Counted from the stretch's first letter, positions 1 through 9,774 are shown. The stretch is DNA of 64,000 nucleotides from Achromobacter arsenitoxydans SY8 (GCF_000236785.1 NZ_AGUF01000082.1:28302-92301), one strand, 5' to 3'. The notes: generated from the sequence alone by a model not told the origin. Numbers and translations: made by a program.

Positions 1-2
1 GG

Positions 3-494
3 GTGAACGCCCGCCGCGGCCGCGTCACCCACTTCGACACCTTCATGACCGGCGAGGTCTACGCCGCGCTGCGCGGCCACACCATCCTGGGCCGCACCAT
101 GGCCGACGCCGCCAGCGCCGACATGGCCGCCTTCGAGCGCGGCGTCAAAGTGGCCGGCGCCCCCGCCGGACGCGCGGGCGTGCTGTCCACCATCTTCAGT
201 ACGCGCGCGCTGGGCCTGACCGGCGAACTCGCGCCCGAATCGCAGGCCGACTATCTGTCGGGCCTGCTGATCGGCCACGAAATCTCGGCGCTGGCCGACA
301 TGCTGCGCCAGCAGGGCGAACAACCCCGCATCGTGCTGTGCGGCGAACCCGCGCTGTGCCAGCGCTACATGCTGGCCATGCGGCATTACGGCCTGGGCGC
401 GCCCGAACAGGCGCAGAACGCCACCGAGCGCGGCCTGTGGCACCTGGCCGTCAGCGGCGGGCTCGTCTCCGCCTCCACCCCGATCTCCGCCTAG
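3..494 (+). CDS. dgoK: 2-dehydro-3-deoxygalactonokinase, C-terminal part (gene cut by window start)
   Basis: About 163 codons are visible, and the frame is open to the window edge, so the true start lies outside. The kinase phosphorylates 2-dehydro-3-deoxy-D-galactonate, the second step of the DeLey-Doudoroff galactonate route. The fragment has the FDTFMTGEVYAAL-type segment (near residue 11) and a C-terminal LCGEPALCQRY stretch typical of DgoK. The assignment rests equally on context: nine bases separate it from dgoA, and dgoD and a sugar-acid MFS carrier follow in the same direction. The GTG at position 3 is only the first in-frame start codon available in the window and should not be read as the real start. 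Confidence 0.85.
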   Translation: MNARRGRVTHFDTFMTGEVYAALRGHTILGRTMADAASADMAAFERGVKVAGAPAGRAGVLSTIFSTRALGLTGELAPESQADYLSGLLIGHEISALADMLRQQGEQPRIVLCGEPALCQRYMLAMRHYGLGAPEQAQNATERGLWHLAVSGGLVSASTPISA

Positions 495-503
495 GAACAT
501 TCA

Positions 504-1157
504 ATGAACCATCCCGGTCTGCAAACCGCCATGGCCCACTGCGGCCTGATCGCCATCCTGCGCGGCATAACCCCCGCTGAAGCCGAAGCCGTCGGCCAGG
601 CGCTGTACGACGCCGGCTTTCGCCTGATCGAAGTGCCGCTGAACTCGCCCGATCCGCTGGACAGCATCCGCGCCATGCGCGCCGCGCTGCCCACCGATTG
701 CCTCATCGGCGCCGGCACCGTCCTGAATCCCGACGACTGCGCCCGCGTCCAGCAGGCGGGCGGCGAACTCATCGTCATGCCGCACAGCGACGCGGCCGTG
801 ATCCGCGCGGCCAAGAAGCTCGGCATGGCGTCCTGCCCCGGTGTGGCCACGCCCACCGAAGCCTTCGCCGCGCTGGCCGCCGGCGCCGACGTGCTGAAGA
901 TGTTCCCGGCCGAACAGCTGGGCCCGGTCGTGCTCAAGGCCTGGCGCGCCGTAATGCGCCCGCCGATCGCGCTGGTTCCCGTGGGCGGCATCACGCCCGA
1001 CAACCTTTCCACTTACGCCCGGGCGGGCGCCAGCGGCTTCGGCCTGGGCTCCGCCTTGTACAAACCCGGCCTCTCGGCCGCCGACGTCGGCCAGAACGCG
1101 CGCGCTTTCGTCGCCGCCTGGCAAAGCGCTTATTCCGCCCAGGAGACACAAGCATGA
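504..1157 (+). CDS. dgoA: 2-dehydro-3-deoxy-6-phosphogalactonate aldolase
   Basis: A 217-residue class I KDPG/KDPGal aldolase that splits 2-dehydro-3-deoxy-6-phosphogalactonate into pyruvate and glyceraldehyde 3-phosphate. The expected catalytic residues are visible: Glu43 in LIEVPLNSP and the Schiff-base Lys132 in DVLKMFPAE. The phosphate-binding GGITPDN and GLGSALY segments follow. The length matches single-domain family members. The stop overlaps the dgoD start as ATGA, which points to translational coupling. The serine after Asn47-type motif (NSP) favours the galactonate over the gluconate enzyme, but dgoK and dgoD next door decide it. Confidence 0.93.
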   Translation: MNHPGLQTAMAHCGLIAILRGITPAEAEAVGQALYDAGFRLIEVPLNSPDPLDSIRAMRAALPTDCLIGAGTVLNPDDCARVQQAGGELIVMPHSDAAVIRAAKKLGMASCPGVATPTEAFAALAAGADVLKMFPAEQLGPVVLKAWRAVMRPPIALVPVGGITPDNLSTYARAGASGFGLGSALYKPGLSAADVGQNARAFVAAWQSAYSAQETQA

Positions 1158-2302
1158 AGATCACCAAGCTCACCACCTACATCGTGCCGCCCCGGTGGTG
1201 CTTCCTGAAGATTGAAACGGACGAAGGCATCGTCGGCTGGGGCGAACCCGTCGTCGAAGGCCGCGCGCACTCGGTCGCCGCCGCCGTCGAAGAACTGTCC
1301 GACTACCTGATCGGCAAAGACCCCCGCAACATCGAAGACCATTGGACGGTCCTGTACCGCGGCGGCTTCTACCGCGGCGGCGCCATCCACATGAGCGCCC
1401 TGGCCGGCATCGACCAGGCCCTGTGGGACATCAAGGGCAAGCACCTGGGCGTGCCCGTGTCGCAACTGCTGGGCGGCAACGTGCGCGACCGCATCCGCGT
1501 GTACTCGTGGATCGGCGGCGACCGTCCCGCCGACACCGCCGCGGCCGCCAAGAACGCCGTCGAGCGCGGCTTCACCGCCGTCAAAATGAACGGCACCGAA
1601 GAACTGCAATACATCGACTCGTTCGACAAGGTCGAAAAGTGCCTGGAGAACGTGGCCGCCGTGCGCGACGCCGTCGGCCCGAACGTGGGCATCGGCGTGG
1701 ACTTCCACGGCCGCGTCCACAAGCCCATGGCCAAGGTGCTGATGAAAGAGCTGGATCCGTTCAAGCTCATGTTCATTGAAGAGCCCGTGCTGAGCGAACA
1801 CTACGAAGCGCTGAAGGAACTGGCCCCGCTGACGTCCACGCCCATCGCGCTGGGCGAGCGCCTGTTCTCGCGCTGGGACTTCAAGCGCGTGCTGTCCGAA
1901 GGTTACGTGGACATCATCCAGCCCGATCCGTCGCACGCCGGCGGCATCACCGAAACCCGCAAGATCGCCGCCATGGCCGAAGCCTATGACGTGGCGCTGG
2001 CGCTGCACTGCCCGCTGGGCCCCATCGCGCTGGCCACCTGCCTGCAGATCGACGCCGGCTGCTACAACGCCTTCATCCAGGAACAGAGCCTGGGCATCCA
2101 CTACAACGCCGCCAACGACCTGCTGGACTACGTCAGCAACCGCGAGGTCTTCGCCTACGAAGACGGCATGGTCGCGATTCCGCAAGGTCCCGGCCTGGGC
2201 ATCGAGGTCAACGAAGAGTACGTCAAGGAACGCGCCGCGGTCGGCCACCGCTGGCGCAACCCTATCTGGCGCCACGCCGACGGCAGCTTCGCCGAATGGT
2301 AA
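1154..2302 (+). CDS. dgoD: D-galactonate dehydratase
   Basis: A 382-residue enolase-superfamily enzyme (mandelate racemase subgroup) that dehydrates D-galactonate to 2-dehydro-3-deoxygalactonate. The length equals the E. coli enzyme. The metal ligands fall at Asp183 (GVDFHG), Glu209 (FIEEP) and Glu235 (LGERLF), and the catalytic bases are His185 and His285 (ALHCPLGP), which is the established DgoD pattern. The ATG at 1154 overlaps the dgoA stop by four bases and has an AGGAGA ribosome site upstream. An open frame extends far upstream of this ATG, but it overlaps dgoA and is a shadow. Confidence 0.96.
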   Translation: MKITKLTTYIVPPRWCFLKIETDEGIVGWGEPVVEGRAHSVAAAVEELSDYLIGKDPRNIEDHWTVLYRGGFYRGGAIHMSALAGIDQALWDIKGKHLGVPVSQLLGGNVRDRIRVYSWIGGDRPADTAAAAKNAVERGFTAVKMNGTEELQYIDSFDKVEKCLENVAAVRDAVGPNVGIGVDFHGRVHKPMAKVLMKELDPFKLMFIEEPVLSEHYEALKELAPLTSTPIALGERLFSRWDFKRVLSEGYVDIIQPDPSHAGGITETRKIAAMAEAYDVALALHCPLGPIALATCLQIDAGCYNAFIQEQSLGIHYNAANDLLDYVSNREVFAYEDGMVAIPQGPGLGIEVNEEYVKERAAVGHRWRNPIWRHADGSFAEW

Positions 2303-2328
2303 GCAGATAAAAGAGAGAGGAGACCCCC

Positions 2329-3639
2329 TTGACCACCGCCGCACACGCCGGCCTGCAGGGCGCTCAGCGCCCCACCCGCAGCCGCTACATCATCATGGTG
2401 ATGCTGTTCATCACCGTCGTCATCAACTACCTGGACCGCAGCAACCTGTCCATCGCCGCGCCCTCGCTCAGGGACGAATTCGGCCTGGACCCCTGGCATG
2501 AAGGTCTGATCCTATCGGCCTTCGGCTGGACCTACGCGGCCATGCAGATCCCCGGCGGCTGGCTGGTGGACCGCGTGTCCCCCCGCGTGCTGTACGCCGC
2601 CGCGCTGATCCTGTGGTCCGCGGCCACGTTCTTCATGGGTTTTGCCGGCAGCTTCGTCCTCCTGTTCGTCCTGCGCCTGGCCGTGGGCGCGCTGGAAGCC
2701 CCGGCCTACCCCATCAACAACCGCGTCGTCACCACCTGGTTCCCGGAACGCGAACGCGCCACCGCCATCGGCTTCTACACGTCCGGCCAGTTTGTCGGCC
2801 TGGCGTTCCTGACGCCCGTGTTGGTGTGGCTGCAGCACCACTACGGCTGGCACATGGTGTTCGTCAGCACCGGTCTGCTGGGCATCGTCTGGGGCGTGCT
2901 GTGGTTCATGATCTACCGCGAGCCGCGCCAGTTCAAGGGCGCCAACGCGGCGGAAATCGAGCTCATCCAGCAAGGCGGCGGCGTGGTCGACCTGGACACG
3001 CGCGTGCGCGAAAAAAAGGCCCCCTTCAACTGGAACGACCTGGGCCTGGTCATGAGCAAGCGCAAGCTGTGGGGCGTATACCTCGGCCAGTTCTGCCTGA
3101 CCTCCACGCTGTGGTTCTTCCTGACCTGGTTCCCCACCTATCTGGTCAAGTACCGCGGCATGGACTTCATCAAGTCCGGCTTCCTGGCGTCCGTGCCCTT
3201 CCTGGCCGCCTTCATCGGCGTGCTGTGCTCGGGCGTGCTGTCCGACTTCCTGATCCGCCGCGGCGCGACCGTCGGCATGGCGCGCAAGCTGCCCATCATC
3301 CTGGGCCTCTTGATCTCCACGTCCATGATCGGCGCGAACTTCACGGACTCCACGCCTTGGGTCATCTTCTTCCTTGCCGTGGCGTTCTTTGGCAACGGGC
3401 TGGCGTCGATCACGTGGTCGCTGGTGTCGACGCTGGCGCCGGTGCGCCTGCTGGGCCTGACCGGCGGCGTGTTCAACTTCGTCGGCAACCTGTCGTCGAT
3501 CTGCACGCCCATCGTGATTGGCTACCTGGTGTCCAAGGACAACTTCGCGCCGGCCATCGTGTACGTGTCGTCGCTGGCCCTGCTGGGCGCGCTGTCGTAC
3601 ATCCTGCTGGTCGGGAAGGTGGAGCGGATCGAGGCTTGA
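2329..3639 (+). CDS. MFS transporter, anion:cation symporter family, probable D-galactonate carrier
   Basis: A 436-residue inner-membrane carrier with about 12 hydrophobic segments. It belongs to the ACS branch of the major facilitator superfamily: NYLDRSNLSIAAPSL follows helix 1 and GWLVDRVSPR forms the helix 2-3 loop. Its place directly after dgoKAD makes galactonate or a related hexonate the likely substrate, as with DgoT. The start is TTG, supported by a GAGAGGAG ribosome site about seven bases upstream; the first in-frame ATG would remove the residues just before helix 1. This is the last gene of the operon. Confidence 0.88.
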   Translation: MTTAAHAGLQGAQRPTRSRYIIMVMLFITVVINYLDRSNLSIAAPSLRDEFGLDPWHEGLILSAFGWTYAAMQIPGGWLVDRVSPRVLYAAALILWSAATFFMGFAGSFVLLFVLRLAVGALEAPAYPINNRVVTTWFPERERATAIGFYTSGQFVGLAFLTPVLVWLQHHYGWHMVFVSTGLLGIVWGVLWFMIYREPRQFKGANAAEIELIQQGGGVVDLDTRVREKKAPFNWNDLGLVMSKRKLWGVYLGQFCLTSTLWFFLTWFPTYLVKYRGMDFIKSGFLASVPFLAAFIGVLCSGVLSDFLIRRGATVGMARKLPIILGLLISTSMIGANFTDSTPWVIFFLAVAFFGNGLASITWSLVSTLAPVRLLGLTGGVFNFVGNLSSICTPIVIGYLVSKDNFAPAIVYVSSLALLGALSYILLVGKVERIEA

Positions 3640-3666
3640 CGATCCGCGGTTCCCGCAGGTGAAGGC

Positions 3667-3699
3667 AAGGGCGTCCGGATGGACGCCCTTGGGTTTTCT
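3667..3699 (+). terminator. Rho-independent terminator of the dgo operon
   Basis: A perfect 10-bp stem AAGGGCGTCC/GGACGCCCTT with a GGAT loop is followed by GGGTTTTCT. It lies 28 bases after the MFS stop and closes the galactonate operon. Confidence 0.88.
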
Positions 3700-3942
3700 G
3701 GACAGCGTCGATAGTGGCATAGCAACGAAGCCTGAAGAGACGCTTGTGCAGACGTCTTCCGCATTCATCCGGCCGTCTCGAACCGTGCCAAGAAGGTCAC
3801 TCTGGCGGTTGCTTCCGCCCCTCCATTGCCTGGAATATCTCTCCACGCGCCGCACCAGCGTCGGGGACGAAACGACCTAGGATGACCGCCGGCTTCCAGG
3901 CGGTCAGCGGCTTGACAGAATTTCGTCAATAAACGAATATGC
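3700..3942. other. Intergenic region, no gene seen
   Basis: No convincing coding frame is seen here. A TTGACA hexamer at 3912-3917 resembles a sigma-70 -35 box. The best-spaced -10 candidate (GAATAT, 3935-3940) would start RNA just past the ATG of the following toxin gene, so its role is unclear. Confidence 0.4.
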
Positions 3943-4266
3943 ATGTACGAAATCGAGCACTACCTCGCCCCCGATGGCTGCACGAATCCCTATCTTGATT
4001 GGCTGAGAGGCCTGCGCGACAACCGGATCAAAGTCGCAATCATTCGGCGTATTTCGCGAATTGAACTGGGCAACTTCGGCGACCACCGATATTGCCGCGA
4101 TGGCATATCGGAGCTGCGGATCAATATAGGCTCCGGCTTCCGTGTGTATTACTGCATGTCAGGGCGGCGAGTCGTGCTGCTGCTATGCGGCGGTGACAAG
4201 CATACGCAGGACTTGGACATTGAAAGGGCCGTGCGCTACCGCCAAGACTGGGAACAGAGACCATGA
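3943..4266 (+). CDS. Type II toxin, RelE/HigB-like (addiction module killer protein)
   Basis: A 107-residue basic protein of the Gp49/HigB-like RelE superfamily, whose members usually cleave mRNA at the ribosome. The visible family features are an N-terminal strand-helix with DWLRGLRD, a central basic helix (RIKVAIIRRISRIELGNFGD), the IGSGFRVYY strand, and a C-terminal LLLCGGDKHTQDLDIERA segment. The gene precedes its antitoxin and overlaps it by four bases (ATGA). This toxin-first order is normal for higBA-type modules. The RNase activity is inferred from the family. Confidence 0.88.
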   Translation: MYEIEHYLAPDGCTNPYLDWLRGLRDNRIKVAIIRRISRIELGNFGDHRYCRDGISELRINIGSGFRVYYCMSGRRVVLLLCGGDKHTQDLDIERAVRYRQDWEQRP

Positions 4267-4571
4267 AAAGCAGACCTCACGACGAAGCGATGGCGGAGCT
4301 GTACCGCAACGACCCGGCGCTGGCCGCGGAGCTGATCAACAGCGTGCTGGAAGACGGCGATCAGCCCGAATTGCTGATCGCGCTGCGCCAGCTCACGATG
4401 GCGTTCGGCGGCGTGCAATCGGTAGCCATCCAGGCACGCCTGAATCCGACGCAGATCTATCGCACGCTGTCGCCCAGCGGCAACCCTGCCCTCAGCAGCC
4501 TGACGGCAATCCTGAAGGCGATGGGATTGCGGCTGGCCGTGCAGCCGCTGGACCGCTCGCATGCAGGTTAG
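4263..4571 (+). CDS. Type II antitoxin, HigA-like helix-turn-helix protein
   Basis: A 102-residue partner of the toxin at 3943. It matches the 'putative addiction module antidote' pattern: an N-terminal toxin-binding part (HDEAMAELYRNDPALAAELINSVLEDG) and a C-terminal HTH domain with the QIYRTLSPSGNPALSSLTAILKAMGLRL signature split over residues 70-95. It should neutralise the toxin and repress the operon. The start codon overlaps the toxin stop, so expression is coupled. Confidence 0.88.
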   Translation: MKSRPHDEAMAELYRNDPALAAELINSVLEDGDQPELLIALRQLTMAFGGVQSVAIQARLNPTQIYRTLSPSGNPALSSLTAILKAMGLRLAVQPLDRSHAG

Positions 4572-4591
4572 TCCTGCAGTGCTATCGCCCG

Positions 4592-6244
4592 CTACTGCAA
4601 CACGGCCTCCGCCGGCCGGAACCGCTTGAAATCCCAATGCCTGCCAGGCGCCGCCTCCAGCAACTGCCGCGTGTAGCCATCCCGTGGCCGGGTCAGCACC
4701 TCGGCGGCCTCTCCCGCCTCGACGATCTGACCCGACTTCATCACCACGATGGAATTGCAGATCTGCGCCGCCACGCGCAGGTCGTGGGTGATGAACAGCA
4801 CCGCCGTATCAGTGCGGGCGCGGATGTCTTCGATCAGCTCCAGCACCTGCGCCTGCACCGACACGTCCAGCGCCGACACGGCCTCGTCGGCAATCAGGAT
4901 GTCGGGCCGCAAGGCCAGGGCCCGCGCGATGCAGATGCGCTGACGCTGGCCACCCGAGAACTGGTGCGGGTAGCGGTCCATGGTGTCCGCGCTCAGGCCG
5001 ACAATGTCGAGTAGCTCGATGGCTCGAGAACGGGCCTCGTCTTCCGGCACGCCGAAATTGCGCATGCCTTCGATGATCGAATCGCCAACCCGGATGCGCG
5101 CATTCAGCGATCGGTACGGGTCCTGGAACACCACCTGGATGCGCTTGCGCACCGGATGAAACTCCCGCTTGGTGGCGGTGGCGATCTCCGTGCCATCCAG
5201 GCGCACACTGCCGGCGCTGGGGTCGATCAGACGCGCGATACAGCGGGCCAGGGTGGACTTGCCCGAGCCGGACTCACCCACAATACCGACGATCTCCTTC
5301 TTGCGCAGCGTGAAGCTGACGTCGCGCACGGCGTGGACCGTGCGCTTTGCCTTGAAAAAGCCGCGTTCAGCGTAGGTCTTTTGCAGCCCGTTCACCACCA
5401 GCACGGGTTCGCCCTCGGGCGCCTGCCGCGCCGCCGGCGCCAGGCCGGGCACCGACGACACCAGCATGCGGGTATAGGCCTCTTTCGGGCGCGCCAGAAT
5501 CTCGTCGCGCGTTCCCACTTCCACCAGCCTTCCGCGGTTCATGACGGCGATGCGGTCGGCTATCTCCGCCACCACGCCAAAATCGTGCGTGATGAACAGC
5601 ACCGCCGTGCTGTGCGAGCGCTGCAGCTCCTGGATCAGTGCCAGGATCTGCTTCTGCGTCGTTACGTCCAGCGCGGTGGTCGGTTCGTCGGCAATGAGCA
5701 GCTTGGGATTCAGGATCAGCGCCATGCAGATGACGATGCGCTGGCGCTGCCCGCCGGACAGCTGGTGCGGATACGACTGGTAGATGCGTTCCACGTCGGG
5801 CAGGCGAACCGATTCCAGCATGTCCAGGATCTTGCGCTTGCGCGCGACGGCGTCCATGCCGCTGTGGGCGCGCAGCACCTCGTCAATCTGCCATCCCACG
5901 GTGCGCACGGGATTGAGCGCCGTCATGGGTTCCTGGAACACCATGGACATGCGGGTAGCGCGCAGTTCGCGCAGGCGCTCCGGGGTGCAGGCCAGCACGT
6001 CTTCGCCGTCGAGCAGGATGCGTCCGGCGCTGGGCCGCAGTGCGTCGGGCGCCAGCAGTCCCATCACGGAAAACGACGTGACGGACTTGCCCGATCCGGA
6101 CTCGCCGACCACGCACAGGGTTTCGCCCGCGCGGATGTCGAAGCTGATGCCTTCGACCACGTGGCGCGGCTCATCGTCCGGCGCGCCCACCAGCGCCACG
6201 GACAGGTTCTGCACTTGCAGTACGGGCATTGTGGAATCGTTCAT
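4592..6244 (-). CDS. ABC transporter ATP-binding protein with two nucleotide-binding domains (peptide/opine/nickel family)
   Basis: A 550-residue fusion of two ATPase domains, equivalent to DppD plus DppF or to GsiA. Domain 1 has Walker A GESGSGKS near residue 48, signature LSGGQRQR and Walker B LLIADEPTTALD. Domain 2 repeats GESGSGKST near residue 320, FSGGQRQR and ILIADEAVSALD. It powers import by the two permeases encoded just upstream; one base separates its start from the preceding stop. The oligopeptide-type C-terminal extension is shortened in domain 2. It is the last gene of the transporter operon and points away from the antitoxin gene's end. Confidence 0.93.
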   Translation of the reverse strand: MNDSTMPVLQVQNLSVALVGAPDDEPRHVVEGISFDIRAGETLCVVGESGSGKSVTSFSVMGLLAPDALRPSAGRILLDGEDVLACTPERLRELRATRMSMVFQEPMTALNPVRTVGWQIDEVLRAHSGMDAVARKRKILDMLESVRLPDVERIYQSYPHQLSGGQRQRIVICMALILNPKLLIADEPTTALDVTTQKQILALIQELQRSHSTAVLFITHDFGVVAEIADRIAVMNRGRLVEVGTRDEILARPKEAYTRMLVSSVPGLAPAARQAPEGEPVLVVNGLQKTYAERGFFKAKRTVHAVRDVSFTLRKKEIVGIVGESGSGKSTLARCIARLIDPSAGSVRLDGTEIATATKREFHPVRKRIQVVFQDPYRSLNARIRVGDSIIEGMRNFGVPEDEARSRAIELLDIVGLSADTMDRYPHQFSGGQRQRICIARALALRPDILIADEAVSALDVSVQAQVLELIEDIRARTDTAVLFITHDLRVAAQICNSIVVMKSGQIVEAGEAAEVLTRPRDGYTRQLLEAAPGRHWDFKRFRPAEAVLQ

Positions 6245-6245
6245 G

Positions 6246-7142
6246 TCAGACCCTCCGCGCCATCTTGGGATCGAGGGCGTCGCGCATCGCGTCGCCCAGC
6301 ATGTTCACGCTGAGCACCGTCAGCGCCAGGAACAGGCCCGGCAGCAGGATCAGCTCGGGCCTGACCTGGAAGTACATGCGGCCTTCGGCGATGACGTTGC
6401 CCCAGGACGGAAATTCAGGCGGCATGCCCACGCCCAGAAAGCTCATGACAGCTTCCGACAGCATGGCGGACGCGAAGATAAAGGTGCCCTGCACGATCAG
6501 CGGCGCCATCGTGTTGGGCACCAGATGGCGCATCATCAGGACGCGCGTGGGCGTACCCAGCGAAATCGCAGCCTCCACATAGGGCTCGTCGCGCAGGCTC
6601 AGAATCAGGCCGCGCACCAGCCGCACCACCCGCGGAAACTCCGGCACCGCAATGGCGATCAGCACCGTCAGCATGCTGGCGCCGGTGACGGCGACCAGCG
6701 CAATGGCCAGCAGGATGCTGGGCACGGACATGATGCCGTCCATGATCCGCATGATTACCATGTCCGCTGCGCGGAAGTACCCGGCAATCACGCCCAGCAC
6801 CAGCCCCGGGATCAGCGCCGCGACGGCGGTTCCCGCGCCGATCATCAGCGAAATGCGCGCCCCGTGGACTACTCGCGACAGCACGTCGCGGCCGTAGGCG
6901 TCCGTGCCGAACCAGTGCTCGGCGGAAAAGCCCTTCAGGCGCTGCATGGGGTTGATGGCCATAGGATCGGCCAGCCCCAGCAGATTGGCCGATATCGCGG
7001 CCAGCACGATGATCGCCAGCAGCGTCAACGCGGTCATCACCGGCCAGGTAGACAGCGTTCGGACCAGCGCCGACCGGGGCCGCTTGCGGATTGCGGGCGC
7101 GACGCCGGCCCCACCCGCGATCGAGTGTATGGAAGTGGACAT
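6246..7142 (-). CDS. ABC transporter permease, DppC/GsiD type
   Basis: A 298-residue inner-membrane permease with an N-terminal helix, a periplasmic loop containing HWFGTDAYGRDVLSR, and the binding-protein-dependent transport domain. The coupling (EAA) loop is EAAISLGTPTRVLMMRHLVPN around residues 195-215, which docks on the ATPase. It forms the heterodimeric channel with the 7153-8094 product. It lies in the same leftward operon with near-zero spacing. Confidence 0.93.
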   Translation of the reverse strand: MSTSIHSIAGGAGVAPAIRKRPRSALVRTLSTWPVMTALTLLAIIVLAAISANLLGLADPMAINPMQRLKGFSAEHWFGTDAYGRDVLSRVVHGARISLMIGAGTAVAALIPGLVLGVIAGYFRAADMVIMRIMDGIMSVPSILLAIALVAVTGASMLTVLIAIAVPEFPRVVRLVRGLILSLRDEPYVEAAISLGTPTRVLMMRHLVPNTMAPLIVQGTFIFASAMLSEAVMSFLGVGMPPEFPSWGNVIAEGRMYFQVRPELILLPGLFLALTVLSVNMLGDAMRDALDPKMARRV

Positions 7143-7152
7143 GCGGATTCCT

Positions 7153-8094
7153 TCAATAACGGATGCGCGGATCGAAGACCGAATACAGGACGTCGATGGT
7201 CAGGTTCACGCCGATGTAGACCAGTGAGAACAGCAGGATCAGCCCCTGGATCAGCGGATAGTCGCGGGCCAGCACGGACTCGACCACCAGCCGGCCCAGG
7301 CCGGGCAGGTTGAACACCGACTCCGTGACGACCACGCCGCTGATCAGCAGCGCGATACTGACGCCGATCACCGTGATGATGGGCACGGCCGCGTTGCGCA
7401 GCGCGTGCGCCATCATGACGGCGCGCTCAGTAATGCCCTTGGCGCGGGCGGTGCGGATGAAGTCCTCGCCCATCACCTCCAGCACGCTGCTGCGGGCAAT
7501 GCGCGCAATCAGCGCCACAAATCCCGTGCTGAGCGCAATGGTAGGCAGCAGCAGATGCATGCCGAAGGCCACAAGGCCCGCCGACGGCGACTTGTAGCCC
7601 TGCACCGGCAGCCAGCCCAGCTTCATGGCGAACAGCAGGATCAGCGCATAGCCGGTGACGAAAATCGGCACCGAAAATCCCAGCACCGAAAACGCCATCA
7701 CCGCCCGGTCCGCGCGGGTGCCGCGCCGCCAGGCCGAGAACACGCCCAGCGGCACCGCGATCAGCGTGGACAGCAGGATGGTCGACAGCGCCAGGGCCAG
7801 CGACGGCCCCACGCGGCTGCCGATCATCGCCGTGACCGGCGTGCCCGAATGCAGCGACGTGCCCAGATCGCCCTGCAGCACCTGGCCGCCCCACAGCATG
7901 AACTGGGTGGCCAGCGACCGGTCCAGCCCCATGTGCTCGCGGATCTGCGCCAGCTGCGTCTCGGTGGCTGCATCGCCCGCCAGGATCAGCGCCGGATCGC
8001 CCGGCGTCAGCCGCAACAGGCAGAACACCAGCACGGCCACCGTCAACACCACGGGAACCGTGGCCAGGACGCGTCTGAGGATGTAGCTGAACAT
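7153..8094 (-). CDS. ABC transporter permease, DppB/GsiC type
   Basis: A 313-residue permease that begins with the family-typical MFSYILRRVLATVPVV helix and LLRLTPGDPA segment. The C-terminal part carries the EAA loop (TARAKGITERAVMMAHALRNAAVP) and the closing DVLYSVFDPRIRY found in DppB relatives. It pairs with the adjacent DppC-type permease. The stop is ten bases before the next start. Confidence 0.93.
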   Translation of the reverse strand: MFSYILRRVLATVPVVLTVAVLVFCLLRLTPGDPALILAGDAATETQLAQIREHMGLDRSLATQFMLWGGQVLQGDLGTSLHSGTPVTAMIGSRVGPSLALALSTILLSTLIAVPLGVFSAWRRGTRADRAVMAFSVLGFSVPIFVTGYALILLFAMKLGWLPVQGYKSPSAGLVAFGMHLLLPTIALSTGFVALIARIARSSVLEVMGEDFIRTARAKGITERAVMMAHALRNAAVPIITVIGVSIALLISGVVVTESVFNLPGLGRLVVESVLARDYPLIQGLILLFSLVYIGVNLTIDVLYSVFDPRIRY

Positions 8095-8100
8095 ACGGGA

Positions 8101-9705
8101 TTACCTGCTGGCTTTCTTGATGTTCCAGAACACTGGCGCCGGCGAATCCAGCACGCCGGACAGCTTCTTGCTGTAGGCCGCGGCGGTCTCGATCTGGCCC
8201 AGCGTGATGGCCACGCCTTCGTCCAGCATCACGTCCTGCAGCTGCTCAGCGATCTGCTTGCGCTCCGGCTCTGTCGCCGCCACCAGGAACTTGTCGCGCA
8301 GCGCTTCCACCTGCGGCACGGTCGGCCAGCCGAACCAGGCCTTCTCGCCGTTGGCCGACACGCCGTAGTTGCGCAGCGGATCCATGATCTCGCTGACGTG
8401 CCACGTCGTCACGAAAATGCTCCAGCCGCCCTTGGCCGGCACGTCGCGGTTGGCGCGGCGCGACAGCATGGTCATGAAGTCCATGGCCTGCAACTGCACG
8501 TTGAAGCCGGCCTGTCGCAGTTGCTGCGCCATCACCACCGGAATGGCGGAGGCCATCGCGATGTCGGTGGCGTGCAGGATCACCACCGGCGCGCCGTCAT
8601 ACTTGGCTTCCTTCAGCAGCGCCTTGGCCTTCTCGATGTTGGACGGCACGATCATGTCGGCGCGGGTATTGCTGGAGTACGGCAGGCCGCAGCCGAACAC
8701 CGCCCCGCAAGTTTTGAAGAATTCCGGATCGCCCACCTGCGCCTTCAGGATGTCGTCCTGGCCGACCGCGTACATGGCGGCCTGACGCACCAGCTTGTTG
8801 TCAAACGGCGCATTGAGCTGGTTGAAGCGGTACATGGGTTGATAGCCCATCTTGTCCAGAATGCGCAGCGTCAGGTCGGGCGAACTCTTCACCATCGGCA
8901 CCAGGTCGAACGGCACGGTTTCGATGTAATCGACCTCGCCGCCCAGCAAGGCGTTCACGGTCGTCATCGGATCGGCCATCGCCACCCACTCCACGCGATC
9001 CACGTTGACCACCTTGCCGCCCGCCGTCCAGCTGGGCGCTTCCTTGCGCGGTACGTAGTCGGTGTTTTTCTCATACACCGTCTTCACGCCCGGCTGAAAC
9101 TCTTTCTGTACGAACTTGAAGGGGCCCGAGCCGGTGTAGTCGGTGATCGCCTGCGCGACCGGGGTCTGCGCAACGCGTTTAGGCATCATGAAGCTGGGCA
9201 GGCCGCTGGGCTTGCCCAACGCCGACAGCACGTCCGCCGGCGCGTTCAGCACGATCTTGAAGGTCTTGTCGTCGACGACGTCCATCGACGCCACCAGCGG
9301 CATGAGCTGGCGGCCGGTCTTGTCGGACTGCGCCCAGCGCTGAATGGACGCCACGCAATCCTCGGCCTTCACGGGCGTGCCGTCGTGCCACTTCAGGCCG
9401 TCGCGCAGCGTGAACGTGTAAGTCTTGCCATCGGGCGAGATCTCCCACTTGTCCGCCATCTGCGGCTGGATCTTGTTGTCGGCATCCGTCGCCAGCAGCG
9501 TGTCGTAAATCATGTAGGCGTGATTGCGCGTCTGATGCGATGCGGTCAGCACGGGGTCCAGCACCGTCAGCTTGCTGGCCATCACCACGGTCAGCGTCTC
9601 CGCCTGCGCGGGCGCCCAGGCCAGGGCGGCGGCGCAAGCCAGCGCGGCGCCGATGCGGGTGAGGCCGTAGCGGGTTTCCAGTTTTTCAGCGTTCAGATAA
9701 GCCAT
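8101..9705 (-). CDS. Periplasmic substrate-binding protein, family 5 (peptide-type)
   Basis: A 534-residue solute receptor for the ABC system downstream. A Sec signal peptide is visible (hydrophobic core around residues 20-33, AQA cleavage site near residue 35). The mature protein has the family 5 pattern, with DPVLTASHQTRNHAYMIYDTLL and the GLKWHDGTPVKAEDCVAS segment. No lipobox Cys is present, so it should be soluble in the periplasm. Being co-transcribed with two amidohydrolases suggests the cargo is a cyclic amide, hydantoin or amine-bearing compound rather than general peptides; that is inference. Confidence 0.92.
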   Translation of the reverse strand: MAYLNAEKLETRYGLTRIGAALACAAALAWAPAQAETLTVVMASKLTVLDPVLTASHQTRNHAYMIYDTLLATDADNKIQPQMADKWEISPDGKTYTFTLRDGLKWHDGTPVKAEDCVASIQRWAQSDKTGRQLMPLVASMDVVDDKTFKIVLNAPADVLSALGKPSGLPSFMMPKRVAQTPVAQAITDYTGSGPFKFVQKEFQPGVKTVYEKNTDYVPRKEAPSWTAGGKVVNVDRVEWVAMADPMTTVNALLGGEVDYIETVPFDLVPMVKSSPDLTLRILDKMGYQPMYRFNQLNAPFDNKLVRQAAMYAVGQDDILKAQVGDPEFFKTCGAVFGCGLPYSSNTRADMIVPSNIEKAKALLKEAKYDGAPVVILHATDIAMASAIPVVMAQQLRQAGFNVQLQAMDFMTMLSRRANRDVPAKGGWSIFVTTWHVSEIMDPLRNYGVSANGEKAWFGWPTVPQVEALRDKFLVAATEPERKQIAEQLQDVMLDEGVAITLGQIETAAAYSKKLSGVLDSPAPVFWNIKKASR

Positions 9706-9774
9706 TTCATTCCCTTGAGTTTTTATGGATGAACGGGGCCTGTTGCCGGCCCCTCGGGTTGAACTGCGATCAGC

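Noticed and set aside
698-1153. Upstream extension of the dgoD frame through dgoA
   Set aside because: It is Arg/Pro-rich and overlaps dgoA in another frame; dgoD starts at the ATGA junction at 1154 and then has exactly the E. coli length.
2512-3855. A 447-codon minus-strand frame opposite the MFS gene
   Set aside because: Composition (Gln/Gly/His/Arg-rich, no hydrophobic core) is that of a shadow in high-GC DNA.
3912-3940. TTGACA-N17-GAATAT as a promoter for the toxin-antitoxin genes
   Set aside because: The predicted RNA start would fall after the toxin ATG at 3943, so the element is not placed to express the full toxin.
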